The position numbers were made by a program, and so were the translations under genes. The notes beneath the pieces were generated by a model. The model made no database searches. It saw only the letters and a list, made by a program, of their open reading frames with translations, and had not been told where the DNA came from. This document shows positions 34,067 through 42,632 of a stretch of DNA of 64,000 nucleotides, one piece after another. Source of the stretch: Scolanthus callimorphus (lineage: Eukaryota; Cnidaria; Anthozoa; Actiniaria; Edwardsiidae); contig CM066916.1 in NCBI GenBank assembly GCA_033964015.1, positions 26,677,404 to 26,741,403 on the forward strand, written 5' to 3'. Every line of letters begins with the position of its first letter. Positions within the stretch are counted from its first letter, which is position 1.

Positions 34067-35641
34067 TTATCGAAATAGAAACCACGCTAATCCACCCGCG
34101 ACAGCTGTCAACACTATTAGATTAGTTTCATGCTGCGGGGTCACGGGTTTTTCAATAATAGGCTTAGTCACGTCTCGTTTTGATTTTTCAATAGGTCTGT
34201 GTATATTAGGTTTCGTCTCAGTAGACGCGTGCGGTAACTTTACCTTTGAAGAGCCTAAGTTATGTTTAATTCCAACATGTTTTGATTCTTCATTTAGCGA
34301 GTCATTCACTCCAAAACTCATATCACTTGTGACCTTCAGCAACTTATTATTATAACCGGTCACGCTTTCAGTGTTGATTATTAAATTAGCTGGCATGAGC
34401 CAAATTCCAGGGGCTATTGCTAGGTTAAGTCTAAGTTTGGCCTCTTGGACTGATAATTGATAGCGTTGCACGCTTTTGGATATTTTTTCTTCAATGACGA
34501 CACTTTCAAATAAGGTCAAAAACTCCTGCTGTGCTTCAACCGCTGAACCGCTATTGCCTACAATACTAGACCTAACATTTACTTGAGCGCCTAATACACT
34601 GTAAACAAACGATTCGACTGATCTGTTCAACCGGCCTAGACCCGCTCTAGTCAAACCATGACCATTCACAGGAACGAACCAATTGTACTGCCTTCCACCG
34701 TGATCATCATTTCTTATAAAAGACACTAATTTACCGTTATTGTAAGTTCCACCTTCATCAGAGAAAAGATTCAATTTATCAGGCCATTTATCAGCTTCTT
34801 TGTCATATCCTCTTATAACATGAACATTCTGATAACCCGACCCGCGCCCGCTACCCGGATAGTAAACAAAAATATCACCAAGTCCAAAATTTCTCCCTCC
34901 TTTCAATCTAAAATCAGGATTTGTTATGCCAAACTCATTACACAACCTCTGATATATCATCTTGTTGTATGGATTATCTGTTTGATTAAAAACGCGGTCG
35001 TCTGGTAGAGGAACACCTAACTCGTATAATATCCTCCTCACAGTGAAATAGACATGGAAATTAAAAAAACTTCGCACAACAGGGGGATATTTCTCAGCCT
35101 CATGTAGGCTAACCCCACATCCGCTGGTTGCACACCAGACTGCAAAGTTAAGCTGTTGTGGCCAATAACTAAAATTAGGACTATTTAACCACCGTCTCGA
35201 CTGTTTTGCAGACTTGAAAGTTATAGTAGTCTCCTTGAAAAGGTCTCTCATCTTGACACTGAAAGCGCGCTTAGGCGATACATAAATATCCAGATCTGTT
35301 AACAAGGACGTGATATCTGAAGCGGTGGTATCAAAATCTATCGCTGGAATAGGATATTTTTTAGTTGTTAATTTCAAACTATCCGGAAATTGTAATTTAG
35401 GAGTCGCTATACCCAAATCATTGAATAAATCTTTACGGTCATCCACCGGAATGTCTTTAAACTTAGTCACAGCAGCGGCATTAGGATCCTTTGCCCAAAT
35501 TCCATACCAGAAATGTTTTTTATTGTACCATCCAACATATCTTGGGTCAAATAAGCCTTCCGCATACCAGTCTTTATCTTCATGAAATTTTGATAAATCC
35601 GCATTTGGATATACCTTTTTAAATTCATCGAGTAACGACAT
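34067..35641 (-). CDS. Large Polinton virion-type protein with C-terminal membrane anchor
   Basis: 524 residues, intact. The N-terminal half is aromatic-rich (WYNKKHFWYGIWAKDP, YWPQQLNFAVWCATSGCGVS); the middle has GLGDIFVYYPGSGRGSGYQN; the C-terminus is a single hydrophobic segment (NLIVLTAVAGGLAWFLF). I recall related long proteins in cnidarian Polintons but no assigned function; a structural or entry-related role is only a guess from size and anchor. Upstream, the start codon lies in a hairpin stem next to a TTTAAA box (35,639-35,674). Confidence 0.7.
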   Translation of the reverse strand: MSLLDEFKKVYPNADLSKFHEDKDWYAEGLFDPRYVGWYNKKHFWYGIWAKDPNAAAVTKFKDIPVDDRKDLFNDLGIATPKLQFPDSLKLTTKKYPIPAIDFDTTASDITSLLTDLDIYVSPKRAFSVKMRDLFKETTITFKSAKQSRRWLNSPNFSYWPQQLNFAVWCATSGCGVSLHEAEKYPPVVRSFFNFHVYFTVRRILYELGVPLPDDRVFNQTDNPYNKMIYQRLCNEFGITNPDFRLKGGRNFGLGDIFVYYPGSGRGSGYQNVHVIRGYDKEADKWPDKLNLFSDEGGTYNNGKLVSFIRNDDHGGRQYNWFVPVNGHGLTRAGLGRLNRSVESFVYSVLGAQVNVRSSIVGNSGSAVEAQQEFLTLFESVVIEEKISKSVQRYQLSVQEAKLRLNLAIAPGIWLMPANLIINTESVTGYNNKLLKVTSDMSFGVNDSLNEESKHVGIKHNLGSSKVKLPHASTETKPNIHRPIEKSKRDVTKPIIEKPVTPQHETNLIVLTAVAGGLAWFLFR

Positions 35642-35674
35642 CTTATTTTGTAAGTAGAATAAGATGTTTTTAAA
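35639..35674 (-). promoter_or_regulatory. TTTAAA box plus start-codon hairpin (524-residue protein gene)
   Basis: Arms catcttatt (35,639-35,647) and aataagatg (35,658-35,666); TTTAAA at 35,669-35,674. The start codon is part of the stem. Confidence 0.6.
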
Positions 35675-35742
35675 TCACCGTCGATCCTTGAAGCAACCAA
35701 TCTCATAAATCCACCCTACCGGTGTCCTCTCAAATGATAGTT

Positions 35743-36315
35743 TTACCGTGCGGGAGCGGTGAGTTCCTTTAAAATTTCCGCACGAACCTCTGTTCGTATC
35801 TGAGTCAAATCTTCTTTTTTTCCCTCCTCCAGCCGAGACTTTTGACGAATATCAACCTTTAGTTTTTCAAACTTTTCCTTTTCTGCTAGGATTAGCGAAA
35901 ACTCTTGGTCAGAAATTGTGTTGTCACGAAGAGCCTTTGAGACGAGATCCTGTATGGTGTTCACCTTTGCTCTTGCTAATTGTGATGTTTTTTCATGCTT
36001 AGATATCTTTCGTGATAATTTGACTCCAACAGTGGTAGAAACAATACCGAACAGAGCCCCAACTCCACCAATAGGAGCACCTACTGCGGCTCCAAAACCT
36101 GTCAAACTTAGGGCTAATCCACTACCGGATAATATGACAGAGATTCCACCTGTTGACCATACGATCAGCTTCCTCAATCTTGCATATTTCTTACGTACAC
36201 GCTCATAATGCGTAACCTCTCTTTCAAGGCCTTGTAGAACCTCACACGACTTTTGAAGTCTGAAATTTTCCCCATTTTGAGGCACTTGTGGATAAATACT
36301 ATTGTAATCTTCCAT
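35743..36315 (-). CDS. Polinton membrane protein with glycine-rich hydrophobic hairpin
   Basis: 190 residues. A basic N-terminus is followed by a long hydrophobic Gly/Ala-rich region (about 50-100: IVWSTGGISVILSGSGLALS, GAAVGAPIGGVGALFG), then a charged helical part (ISKHEKTSQLARAKVNTIQD, SDQEFSLILAEKEKFEKLK). The combination recurs in cnidarian Polintons from memory; it may be a minor virion membrane-active protein. A TTTAAA box lies at 36,339-36,344. Intact. Confidence 0.7.
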   Translation of the reverse strand: MEDYNSIYPQVPQNGENFRLQKSCEVLQGLEREVTHYERVRKKYARLRKLIVWSTGGISVILSGSGLALSLTGFGAAVGAPIGGVGALFGIVSTTVGVKLSRKISKHEKTSQLARAKVNTIQDLVSKALRDNTISDQEFSLILAEKEKFEKLKVDIRQKSRLEEGKKEDLTQIRTEVRAEILKELTAPAR

Positions 36316-36325
36316 ATTTTTTATT

Positions 36326-36987
36326 CTAGTATGAAATCTTTAAATGAATTCGAATAGGTTCGTTATTAAAGTTGGGCTTTCTTCCCTTTTCATCTAAAAT
36401 CAACAAAGTAAAGTAGTTGACTGGATTAATGGTTTGCTGGGCCGGGAGAGAAGGATGACTTTGAGATGGCACAACAGCCAACAAAGGTGAGGGGGTAACT
36501 TCTACATTTTCATCACCAGGAATCCTGTTAGAATATGAAGACTTTGGATCTATGAGATCACAAAACAAACTCAAAGGCTTGTCAGGTATCCATGTTATTG
36601 GATAATATCGATTGGGTAATATCTTTTCAGGTACACCGAGCTTTTTGAGAGTTTTTCAGAAAGCCTAAGATTAATGATCTTATTGGAATATAGATAATAT
36701 CCTTTTTGTGCCATTAGAATTGTAAGCTTGGAGCTTTCTTCATCTTTGAGGAAGATTTGTTGAAGTGTTTTCAATGTGTAATTCCCTGGTGGAATAGTAA
36801 AAAATACCTTTTCCGACACATTTTCTTGAGATGAAAACTTGTAAACCTTTTGTGGGTCCTTGAACTTTATCCACGGTTTAGGAATGTGACAATCTAAAAG
36901 TTGTATCTCTTTTATTCGCTCCAACGGTGGCTCCAGATAAACTCTTGTTTCCGGAGTTAGCATCGTGATAGATAGAAACGTTGACAT
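36326..36987 (-). CDS. Penton-like minor capsid protein candidate, one frameshift
   Basis: It starts at 36,987 (MSTFLSITMLTPETRVYLEP) and the first frame ends at 36,595; a second frame continues to 36,326 (WIPDKPLSLFCDLIDPK to RIHLKISY). The break lies near 36,640, probably in an A-run. The N-terminal pattern (PPLERIKEIQLLDCHIPKPW, TIPPGNYTLKTLQQIF) is like the penton/minor capsid proteins of Polintons and related viruses, which open with such a beta-strand layout. Its stop lies about 10 bases before the next start. A TTTAAA box lies at 37,011-37,016, overlapping the end of the upstream gene. Identity as penton is tentative. Confidence 0.5.
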
Positions 36988-36995
36988 GTTTTTAC

Positions 36996-37921
36996 TTAGC
37001 GTCTCTTCTTTTTAAATTGTTCAACAAGGTAGAGAACCACGGCCACTATCAGCAGCCAAGCATTTTTGCCTAAAAATCCAATAACCTCCCCCGCTGTTTT
37101 GAAGATAAAACTAGCAATAGCACCTACCATTCCAGGTAATATCTCTCCAATTCTCTTTCCAATCGCTTTCAAGCCGTTGCCAACCCCCTTTGCAACACTG
37201 GTCAAACCCTTTTTTAGATTAGATACAATCACACCAATAACAACACCTACCGCTGTTATGATAGCAAAGGCAGTGAAACCATATTTCTTAAAAATAGCTT
37301 TAACTCTATCTCGCAAGGACATCCGCTCTTCTATTTCTTCATTTTCTCTTTCCAATCGCTCAATCTCCTCATTTCGTTCTTCAATCTGGTGATCTATAGT
37401 ACCCCTCTGATTTTCAGGAACTGTTTCACGTCTAGTTTCCAAATCTTTTATTTCCCTTTGATGCTCTGAAATAGCCCCTTCATTAGCTATAACAGCATCT
37501 ACCTTAAGAGGACCTAGACTCTTAGTTATCGATGTCGGTAATTTATCATTAAGTTTATCACCTTCGAACAAGGGCCAGCTCTTAGCATTACTTCTACCGA
37601 GTTTGACAACCACCTGATCAAATTCATCTATATCAGCTGTGAAGGGATAATCTTTAGGGTTGCCTACGTTACGAAATTTTTCGCTAATTCTTTTCCACGC
37701 CTCTCCAACTCTTTCTTCTCTCGCTTTAAGTCTTTCCTCTCCAGGAATGAGAGGAGTATGTTCGTCCACACCGTGTATGAATGAAGTTTCATCTGTGGTG
37801 TGATGATCGTGAGTTGAAGTTGAAGTGGAGGGCATAGGAATCCATTCCCCGTCATCTGGATCACCTGGATAGACTGGGTCAAAAGGATTTTCTTTATCCG
37901 GTATTTCTGGTCAATGTCCAT
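36996..37921 (-). CDS. Polinton structural protein with coiled coil and two membrane segments, one frameshift
   Basis: The start is placed at 37,921 (MDIDQKYRIK) because the hairpin and TTTAAA box lie directly upstream; the frame shifts near 37,890, and the main part runs from about 37,835 to 36,996. Features in order: Pro/Asp-rich start, a coiled coil (EERNEEIERLERENEEIEER), an amphipathic Lys-rich region with two hydrophobic stretches (FTAFAIITAVGVVIGVIVSN; GMVGAIASFIFKTAGEVIGF) and a final WLLIVAVVLYLVEQFKKKRR. This looks like a membrane-lytic or inner-capsid protein; known to me only as a recurring uncharacterised cnidarian Polinton product. Confidence 0.65.
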
Positions 37922-37955
37922 GATTCTTTATTTTTTAGAATAAAGAATCTTTAAA
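37919..37955 (-). promoter_or_regulatory. TTTAAA box plus start-codon hairpin (coiled-coil protein gene)
   Basis: Arms gattctttatt (37,922-37,932) and aataaagaatc (37,939-37,949); TTTAAA at 37,950-37,955. The stem ends against the start codon at 37,921. Confidence 0.65.
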
Positions 37956-37964
37956 TTAGTACCT

Positions 37965-38375
37965 CTAAAAGAATTTACTAGCCATATAACCCATTGCCAA
38001 CATACCACCACCTACATATACCATCTCCCCCATCTTTTGGTTGCTACTAGGTCTATAATAATCAGAGAATTTTGGTTCATCTAGTTGGTAATCTCGATGT
38101 GTTTGACTATACAATTTCAAAGCTTCATCGGTGTTCGATAAATTTTGTGAAGCCCGGTGTTCAGCATCCTGCTGTTGCGAGTACCAATCAATGAGTTTCT
38201 GCCTCTTTTCTTGATAAGCTGCATAATCTTTTTGATATTTTTCTATAGCCTTGTCGTGTCTTACTCTCTCAGCATCTGTATTACCTCCAGAAAGATATTT
38301 TGCAAGATATGAGCCACCCACGAACGTTGTCGCATTCAATATAGCTCCACCAATCATCATTGCTATTGTTGCCAT
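37965..38375 (-). CDS. Small Polinton protein with hydrophobic ends
   Basis: 136 residues, intact. Both ends are hydrophobic (MATIAMMIGGAILNATTFVG; GEMVYVGGGMLAMGYMASKF) around a charged Gln/Tyr-rich middle (YQKDYAAYQEKRQKLIDWYS). The TTTAAA box at 38,398-38,403 overlaps the stop codon of the gene upstream. Function unknown. Confidence 0.65.
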   Translation of the reverse strand: MATIAMMIGGAILNATTFVGGSYLAKYLSGGNTDAERVRHDKAIEKYQKDYAAYQEKRQKLIDWYSQQQDAEHRASQNLSNTDEALKLYSQTHRDYQLDEPKFSDYYRPSSNQKMGEMVYVGGGMLAMGYMASKFF

Positions 38376-38398
38376 TTATTAATCAATATATAAAATCT

Positions 38399-38622
38399 TT
38401 AAAGTGGTTTTGGCAAAATCTTTTGTGTTTCCAGATAATCTTTCAAATACATACTACCGGACAGTACAGCGACCCATTTTGCATAGTTGTAACACTCGAT
38501 GAGGGATCGTTGATAAATGATTCTTTCATAGCCTTTTTACCAAGGTATCCAACTCCAGCGGCCAATCCGATAATGACGGCCGAATCGGTAACCGTTTTCA
38601 CAAGTTTGTTTTCAGTTGACAT
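38399..38622 (-). CDS. Short Polinton membrane protein, one frameshift
   Basis: The start at 38,622 (MSTENKLVKTVTDSAVIIGL) is chosen over the in-frame Met at 38,640 because the hairpin plus TTTAAA leader ends right at 38,622. A hydrophobic segment (AVIIGLAAGVGYLG) is followed by a loop; the frame shifts near 38,478 and ends at 38,399 (YLKDYLETQKILPKPL). About 75 residues. Function unknown. Confidence 0.6.
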
Positions 38623-38654
38623 GATTTTATTTATACACAAATAAAATCTTTAAA
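38620..38654 (-). promoter_or_regulatory. TTTAAA box plus start-codon hairpin (short membrane protein gene)
   Basis: Arms gattttattt (38,623-38,632) and aaataaaatc (38,639-38,648); TTTAAA at 38,649-38,654. This decides the start at 38,622. Confidence 0.65.
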
Positions 38655-38658
38655 TTAC

Positions 38659-39114
38659 TTACATCATTCCAATTCTCGGTTCGAGAGGCAAGCCCCTCGA
38701 GCTCCCCTTCGAGATAGGAATTTTTGGGACAGGAATTTTTGAGGGCAGTGGTTCTTTGAATGATTCTGGAACATGAGTCGGAACTTTCGATAAATCAACT
38801 ACTCTGTTTTTGTAGTACCGCATAAACATATCAAATGCCGTAAACCCTATGCCAACTATAGACAGTACAGTTGTAAAAGATAGCTCTGGAATCCAAGCTT
38901 GTGATCCAGATTCACTTGTCCTTTCCACCGTAGTCTCTTCTGGACTCGTCTCCGCTTCACGCTTCATTTCCCTAGCAAGTGCTTCTTTCGCCTTCTTATT
39001 ATATTCTGCGAGTTTCCTACCAGCGGCAACCTTTTTAGGGTCTTTCTCTTTAGTTGCTCTCTTCTTTTCAGGAAGAGGCTCCTTTGTAATTTGTTCAACA
39101 ACTTCTTCAGACAT
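38659..39114 (-). CDS. Polinton protein, basic N-terminus and single membrane segment
   Basis: 151 residues, intact. A Lys/Glu-rich N-terminal half (KDPKKVAAGRKLAEYNKKAK) precedes one hydrophobic segment (LSFTTVLSIVGIGFTAFDMF) and a Pro-rich tail. It could bind DNA at an inner membrane face; that is inference. Hairpin leader at 39,112-39,146. Confidence 0.65.
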   Translation of the reverse strand: MSEEVVEQITKEPLPEKKRATKEKDPKKVAAGRKLAEYNKKAKEALAREMKREAETSPEETTVERTSESGSQAWIPELSFTTVLSIVGIGFTAFDMFMRYYKNRVVDLSKVPTHVPESFKEPLPSKIPVPKIPISKGSSRGLPLEPRIGMM

Positions 39115-39146
39115 GATTCTTTATTTTCTATAAAGAATCTTTTAAA
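39112..39146 (-). promoter_or_regulatory. TTTAAA box plus start-codon hairpin (basic membrane protein gene)
   Basis: Arms gattctttat (39,115-39,124) and ataaagaatc (39,130-39,139); TTTAAA at 39,141-39,146. Confidence 0.65.
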
Positions 39147-39151
39147 TCATA

Positions 39152-39670
39152 TCATTCATGCTCAGTAGCCTGCTCAGTTATGCTCAAGAGTGTGCTAGGA
39201 AGTTCTTGAATTTTGTTGGAAGTCTCCTGTGAAGGTGTTAGTTTAACATGCTTAGCAACCTGAAAGAGACCGCTAGCAAGTGCTACCAATCTTCCACCTT
39301 TCAATACCAAGAGACCTGCAAAGTTTGATAATTCACGTTTTACCAACTCATCGTTCTGTAAGTCTTTGCTAAGCGCTTCAGCGTCATCTACAGGAACCAC
39401 GTAGGAGATGATGTGAGACACTGCTTGAAGTGCAGATTCTACTAATCCACCTGTTACCTGCTTGCCTAAGACTGTCTGGTAACGATTATAATATTTTTCA
39501 ACGTCTTTTGATGAGAGTTTCTTAATATCACCAAGATTCATCTCAACACCTAGAAATTCCTTTGTAGTCCCAAGAGACGCGAGAATAGCCAGTGATTCTC
39601 TTCGAGAGGCAAGCCCCTCGAGCTCCCCTTCGACCTCTTTTTCTTCGATATAATCTTCAATGCTTGCCAT
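39152..39670 (-). CDS. Polinton protein of unknown function, mostly helical
   Basis: 172 residues, intact: acidic N-terminus (IEDYIEEKEVEGELEGLASR), then YYNRYQTVLGKQVTGGLVES and LVKRELSNFAGLLVLKGGRL. The weakly hydrophobic AGLLVLKGGRLVALASGLFQ could associate with membranes. A 26-bp segment in its N-terminal coding region (aggcaagcccctcgagctccccttcg, 39,608-39,633) also occurs in the C-terminal coding region of the gene at 38,659-39,114 (about 38,686-38,711), a short exact duplication. Hairpin leader at 39,668-39,705. Confidence 0.6.
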   Translation of the reverse strand: MASIEDYIEEKEVEGELEGLASRRESLAILASLGTTKEFLGVEMNLGDIKKLSSKDVEKYYNRYQTVLGKQVTGGLVESALQAVSHIISYVVPVDDAEALSKDLQNDELVKRELSNFAGLLVLKGGRLVALASGLFQVAKHVKLTPSQETSNKIQELPSTLLSITEQATEHE

Positions 39671-39705
39671 ATCTTATTTTATAAGTAGAATAAGATGTTT
39701 TTAAA
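39668..39705 (-). promoter_or_regulatory. TTTAAA box plus start-codon hairpin (172-residue protein gene)
   Basis: Arms atcttatt (39,671-39,678) and aataagat (39,689-39,696); TTTAAA at 39,700-39,705. The arms match those at 35,639 almost exactly. Confidence 0.65.
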
Positions 39706-40332
39706 TCACTGCGTAGTAGGAATCTCTAAATACTTTTCGAATGGATAACGTAAACAGAAACAGAGTCTGGAATATTTTTCAGTTTTAAGCAGTTCCACAA
39801 ACTTTTTACGAGTCTCAACGTCTAAATCTCCTCCGTAATCTTCAAACAGTGTTTTTGTGCCGACTTGAGACGGATTATGGAATGTAACCACGCAGGCGAC
39901 GTTGTCACGGAAGGGCTTTGCTATGGATGTTAATTGTTGCGTCAACACCCACACTGATAATCCATCGTGTCTCCCTGAGAAGGCTAAATCTATAAACTTG
40001 TTGGAGCGTTGCTTTAGATCTTTCGATACAGCACAGTCATCCAAAATAAGTAACGTATTTGTACCAGAAAAAAGTTGTGAGCAATCCTTCAATAACTCGT
40101 TAATTTCATCAATGTTACTAGCATCTGGCGATAATACCAAGAAACGTTTATCTCCGTGAGCAAATCTATGATAGGTCTTATTTTTAGCATAAGTCGGACA
40201 TATGAGAACAATATATTCAAAAACATTGCGGAACGGTCCTCGGAGCTGTTCCGTGAGGTATTTTGTCTTTCCGCAATTTGTCGGTCCAGTTATAATACAG
40301 TGAAAAGGAACTTTATCTCGTAATTCTTCCAT
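39706..40332 (-). CDS. ATP: Genome-packaging ATPase (A32/FtsK-like)
   Basis: 208 residues, intact. Walker A is GPTNCGKTKYL near residue 17; Walker B is TLLILDDCAV near 93; a downstream sensor-like WVLTQQL follows. This is the standard Polinton/NCLDV packaging ATPase arrangement and length, which pumps element DNA into a capsid. It lies directly downstream of the capsid gene on the same strand. Its leader lacks a clear TTTAAA box (ctttttaata instead). Confidence 0.9.
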   Translation of the reverse strand: MEELRDKVPFHCIITGPTNCGKTKYLTEQLRGPFRNVFEYIVLICPTYAKNKTYHRFAHGDKRFLVLSPDASNIDEINELLKDCSQLFSGTNTLLILDDCAVSKDLKQRSNKFIDLAFSGRHDGLSVWVLTQQLTSIAKPFRDNVACVVTFHNPSQVGTKTLFEDYGGDLDVETRKKFVELLKTEKYSRLCFCLRYPFEKYLEIPTTQ

Positions 40333-40360
40333 ACTTTTTGTATTATAACAGTTGTTCTTT

Positions 40361-41607
40361 TTAATACACGATTGAATGCAAGTTGGAATTCATGACCGCC
40401 ATCAACGCGTCGGCTACCACGAACATATAGCAGGTAATGGTACCAGACCCTGAAGCTTTTCGTTTCATCTCTAGATGAACTCCATCTCTTGTATTACTGA
40501 TGTGTAAGCCATTACCATGTATATAGTCATCATGATATGTTCTTAGGTCTATCCATATTGCAAATTTATCATTATAAAAATCCTTGATTGATATATTATC
40601 ACTCGATCCAAACCGTTTGACAGCTGCATCATAAAATCTGAGGCTTCCATACCTTTGCTATATAACCGGTTTGGTACGCCATCGATGTTAATTTTAACAC
40701 TTGTAATACTTGGATTCACAAAACTTTCACTATCACGTGCCCCATCTGCATGTGGTGTTGTAAACAACATTAGGATGCCTGTCATACTTCTACGAGGGAT
40801 GTTAATATTCTCATTTAATATGCTATCCGTCCCTTTGGTAATCGTGAACGTCTTATGAAGGTGAATATTTTCATAATAGAATTCCTTCCCAATTTGATAA
40901 GCGCTCTTTGCCTCTTTTGCTAGGAAGTCACTTGAAATGCTTTGGTATTCTAGCTCAAGATTGGAAATAGCATATGTAAATGGTTTTGTTTTATCTGCAG
41001 TGATTGTAAGATCTTTTGATTCTGGAAGAGTAACCTCAAACATAAACCCTTGAGCAAGTGCCATTGGATAAAATACTCCATGATTGTCTATAATTGGATG
41101 CTCAAGAGGGAGTCTATATTTTGTGTTATATACAGCTGCTAATGCTACTTCTGCTGCATCTGTATCCGCTTTATTATTTGCATCAGCCCTCAGTTTACGC
41201 ATGTTGAGACTGGAAATTCCTTCTTTGAGCCTAGTTTCTCGTTCCTTTTTAGAAAGATGAAGATCACTATATAGCTTATATAAATCATACCTATTAGTAT
41301 CCTGCACTGTCTCTCCACCAAAATGTATCTTATATCTTGATTTCAAGCATGCTGCCAAATTGTTGACAAATCTATTATCCACATGCTTATCCGTACCAGT
41401 TAGAGCAATCTTAAAGGTCAGCGCTAGGGTCTTTGGAACAATCACCAAATTATCAGCCAGTTTCGGAATATTAATATAGAGTCTCTCTCCAGGACTAGCT
41501 GAAGAGGGATTTAATGTAATTCGATTCAGTGACGATTCAGCCTTCAAGCCGAAAGGCTCTCGTAGGACCCTGTTTGGGTTAATGTTTTCTGATATAGCTT
41601 GTGCCAT
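40361..41607 (-). CDS. MCP: Major capsid protein (double jelly roll), one frameshift near the C-terminus
   Basis: The first frame runs 41,607-40,549 and contains the Polinton capsid signatures ERLYINIPKLADNLVIVP, LALTFKIALTG, KIHFGGETVQD, LYSDLHLSKKER and ISNLELEYQSI. A frameshift between about 40,560 and 40,620 moves the reading to a second frame that ends at 40,361 and carries the usual C-terminal motifs (WIDLRTYHDD, HGNGLHISNT, CYMFVVADALM). Total about 415 residues, normal for the family. The start codon lies within a small hairpin stem (41,604-41,628) and only 33 bp from the integrase start on the other strand. Confidence 0.88.
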
Positions 41608-41641
41608 CTTTTATTTAAAAATAGATGGATTATTCTTTAAA
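41604..41641. promoter_or_regulatory. Compact divergent promoter between capsid and integrase genes
   Basis: Only 33 bp separate the two start codons. A stem ccatct (41,604-41,609) with agatgg (41,623-41,628) contains the capsid start codon; TTTAAA at 41,636-41,641 touches the integrase ATG. Confidence 0.6.
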
Positions 41642-42632
41642 TGAGTAACAAAAGCATGTTATCGAAAATATACTATTCTACAGAAGGTTACTGGAAAGGT
41701 TATTCAGCCATTCCAAAATTAGCTAATGTAGCTAAAGTTAGTGAAGCTGAGGCTAAACGGTGGCTTGAGAAACAAGCCTTGTGGCAAATTTATTTACCAG
41801 CTCCAAAGTATGTTCCCAGGCCACATTGGACTGTGGATAAACCGAATCAGATTCATCAAGCAGACTTGCTATTTCTACCTCATGATAAAGTTGGTAGGAA
41901 AACGTATAAGTACGCGTTGGTGGTGATTGATATCGCCTCGAGATACAAAGATGCCGAAGCATTAACTTCAAAGGAGTCCAGTGAGGTAACAAAAGCGTTT
42001 AGTAAGATTTATTCTCGAAATTAAGGTGGCCAAAAACATTAATTGTTGACCCTGGGAAAGAATTCATGGGAGAAGTTACTAAACTTATGAATAAGCATCA
42101 AGTTACTATCCAGCGAAGTGAGGCAGGGAACCATAGAGCCCAGGCTTTCGTGGAGAGAGCAAATAGAACTTTGGGTGAGAAATTGTTTAGTCATCAATAT
42201 GCACAGGAAATGATTAGTGATGATAGGTCTAGAGTGTGGGTGAAACGTTTGCCTGCTATTCTGAAAGCTCTAAATAGCCGCCCGATTAGAATCACTGGCA
42301 AAGAGCCTGAGAAAGCTGTGAAAATGAGAGAGGTTGATATTAAGGGTGTAGAATACAAGCGCCACGTCGGAGTAAATGAAGTGAGATTACCTCCTGGTGT
42401 TAAAATTAGATATTTATATGCTCCTGGTGAGGGTGAGGGTGGTGAACGCAGACGAGCTACGGATCCAGTCTGGAGTTTGGAGGTTTATGATTTATCGCGT
42501 AGCGTTGTGTCACCAAATCAGCCAGTATTGTATTATTTACTGGATGGGCCAAGTCGTGGATTTAGTAGGGAGGAGCTTCAGGTTGTGCCTCCAGACACTG
42601 AGCTGCCTCCTAATTCTGTGTTGGAACGATAA
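41641..42632 (+). CDS. INT: Retroviral-type (rve) integrase, one frameshift
   Basis: Polinton integrases insert the element with 6-bp duplications. The first frame (41,641-42,024) has the N-terminal helical region and the first catalytic Asp (IHQADLLFLP). The second frame (open from before 42,030, ends 42,632) has the second Asp (LIVDPGKEF) and the Glu (AFVERANRTL), then a C-terminal domain (SLEVYDLSR, YYLLDGPSRGFSREEL). The break is near 42,018, in an A-run. DDE residues are all present. The 3' end overlaps the 3' end of the polymerase gene on the other strand by about 55 bp. Confidence 0.88.

Noticed and set aside
36595..36987. Two separate genes for the penton-like region
   Set aside because: The second frame continues in register with no leader or TTTAAA box of its own, so one frameshifted gene is simpler.
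38443..38640. Start at the upstream Met (MCINKIMS) of the short membrane protein
   Set aside because: That codon lies in the hairpin leader shared with neighbours; the next Met is directly after the stem.
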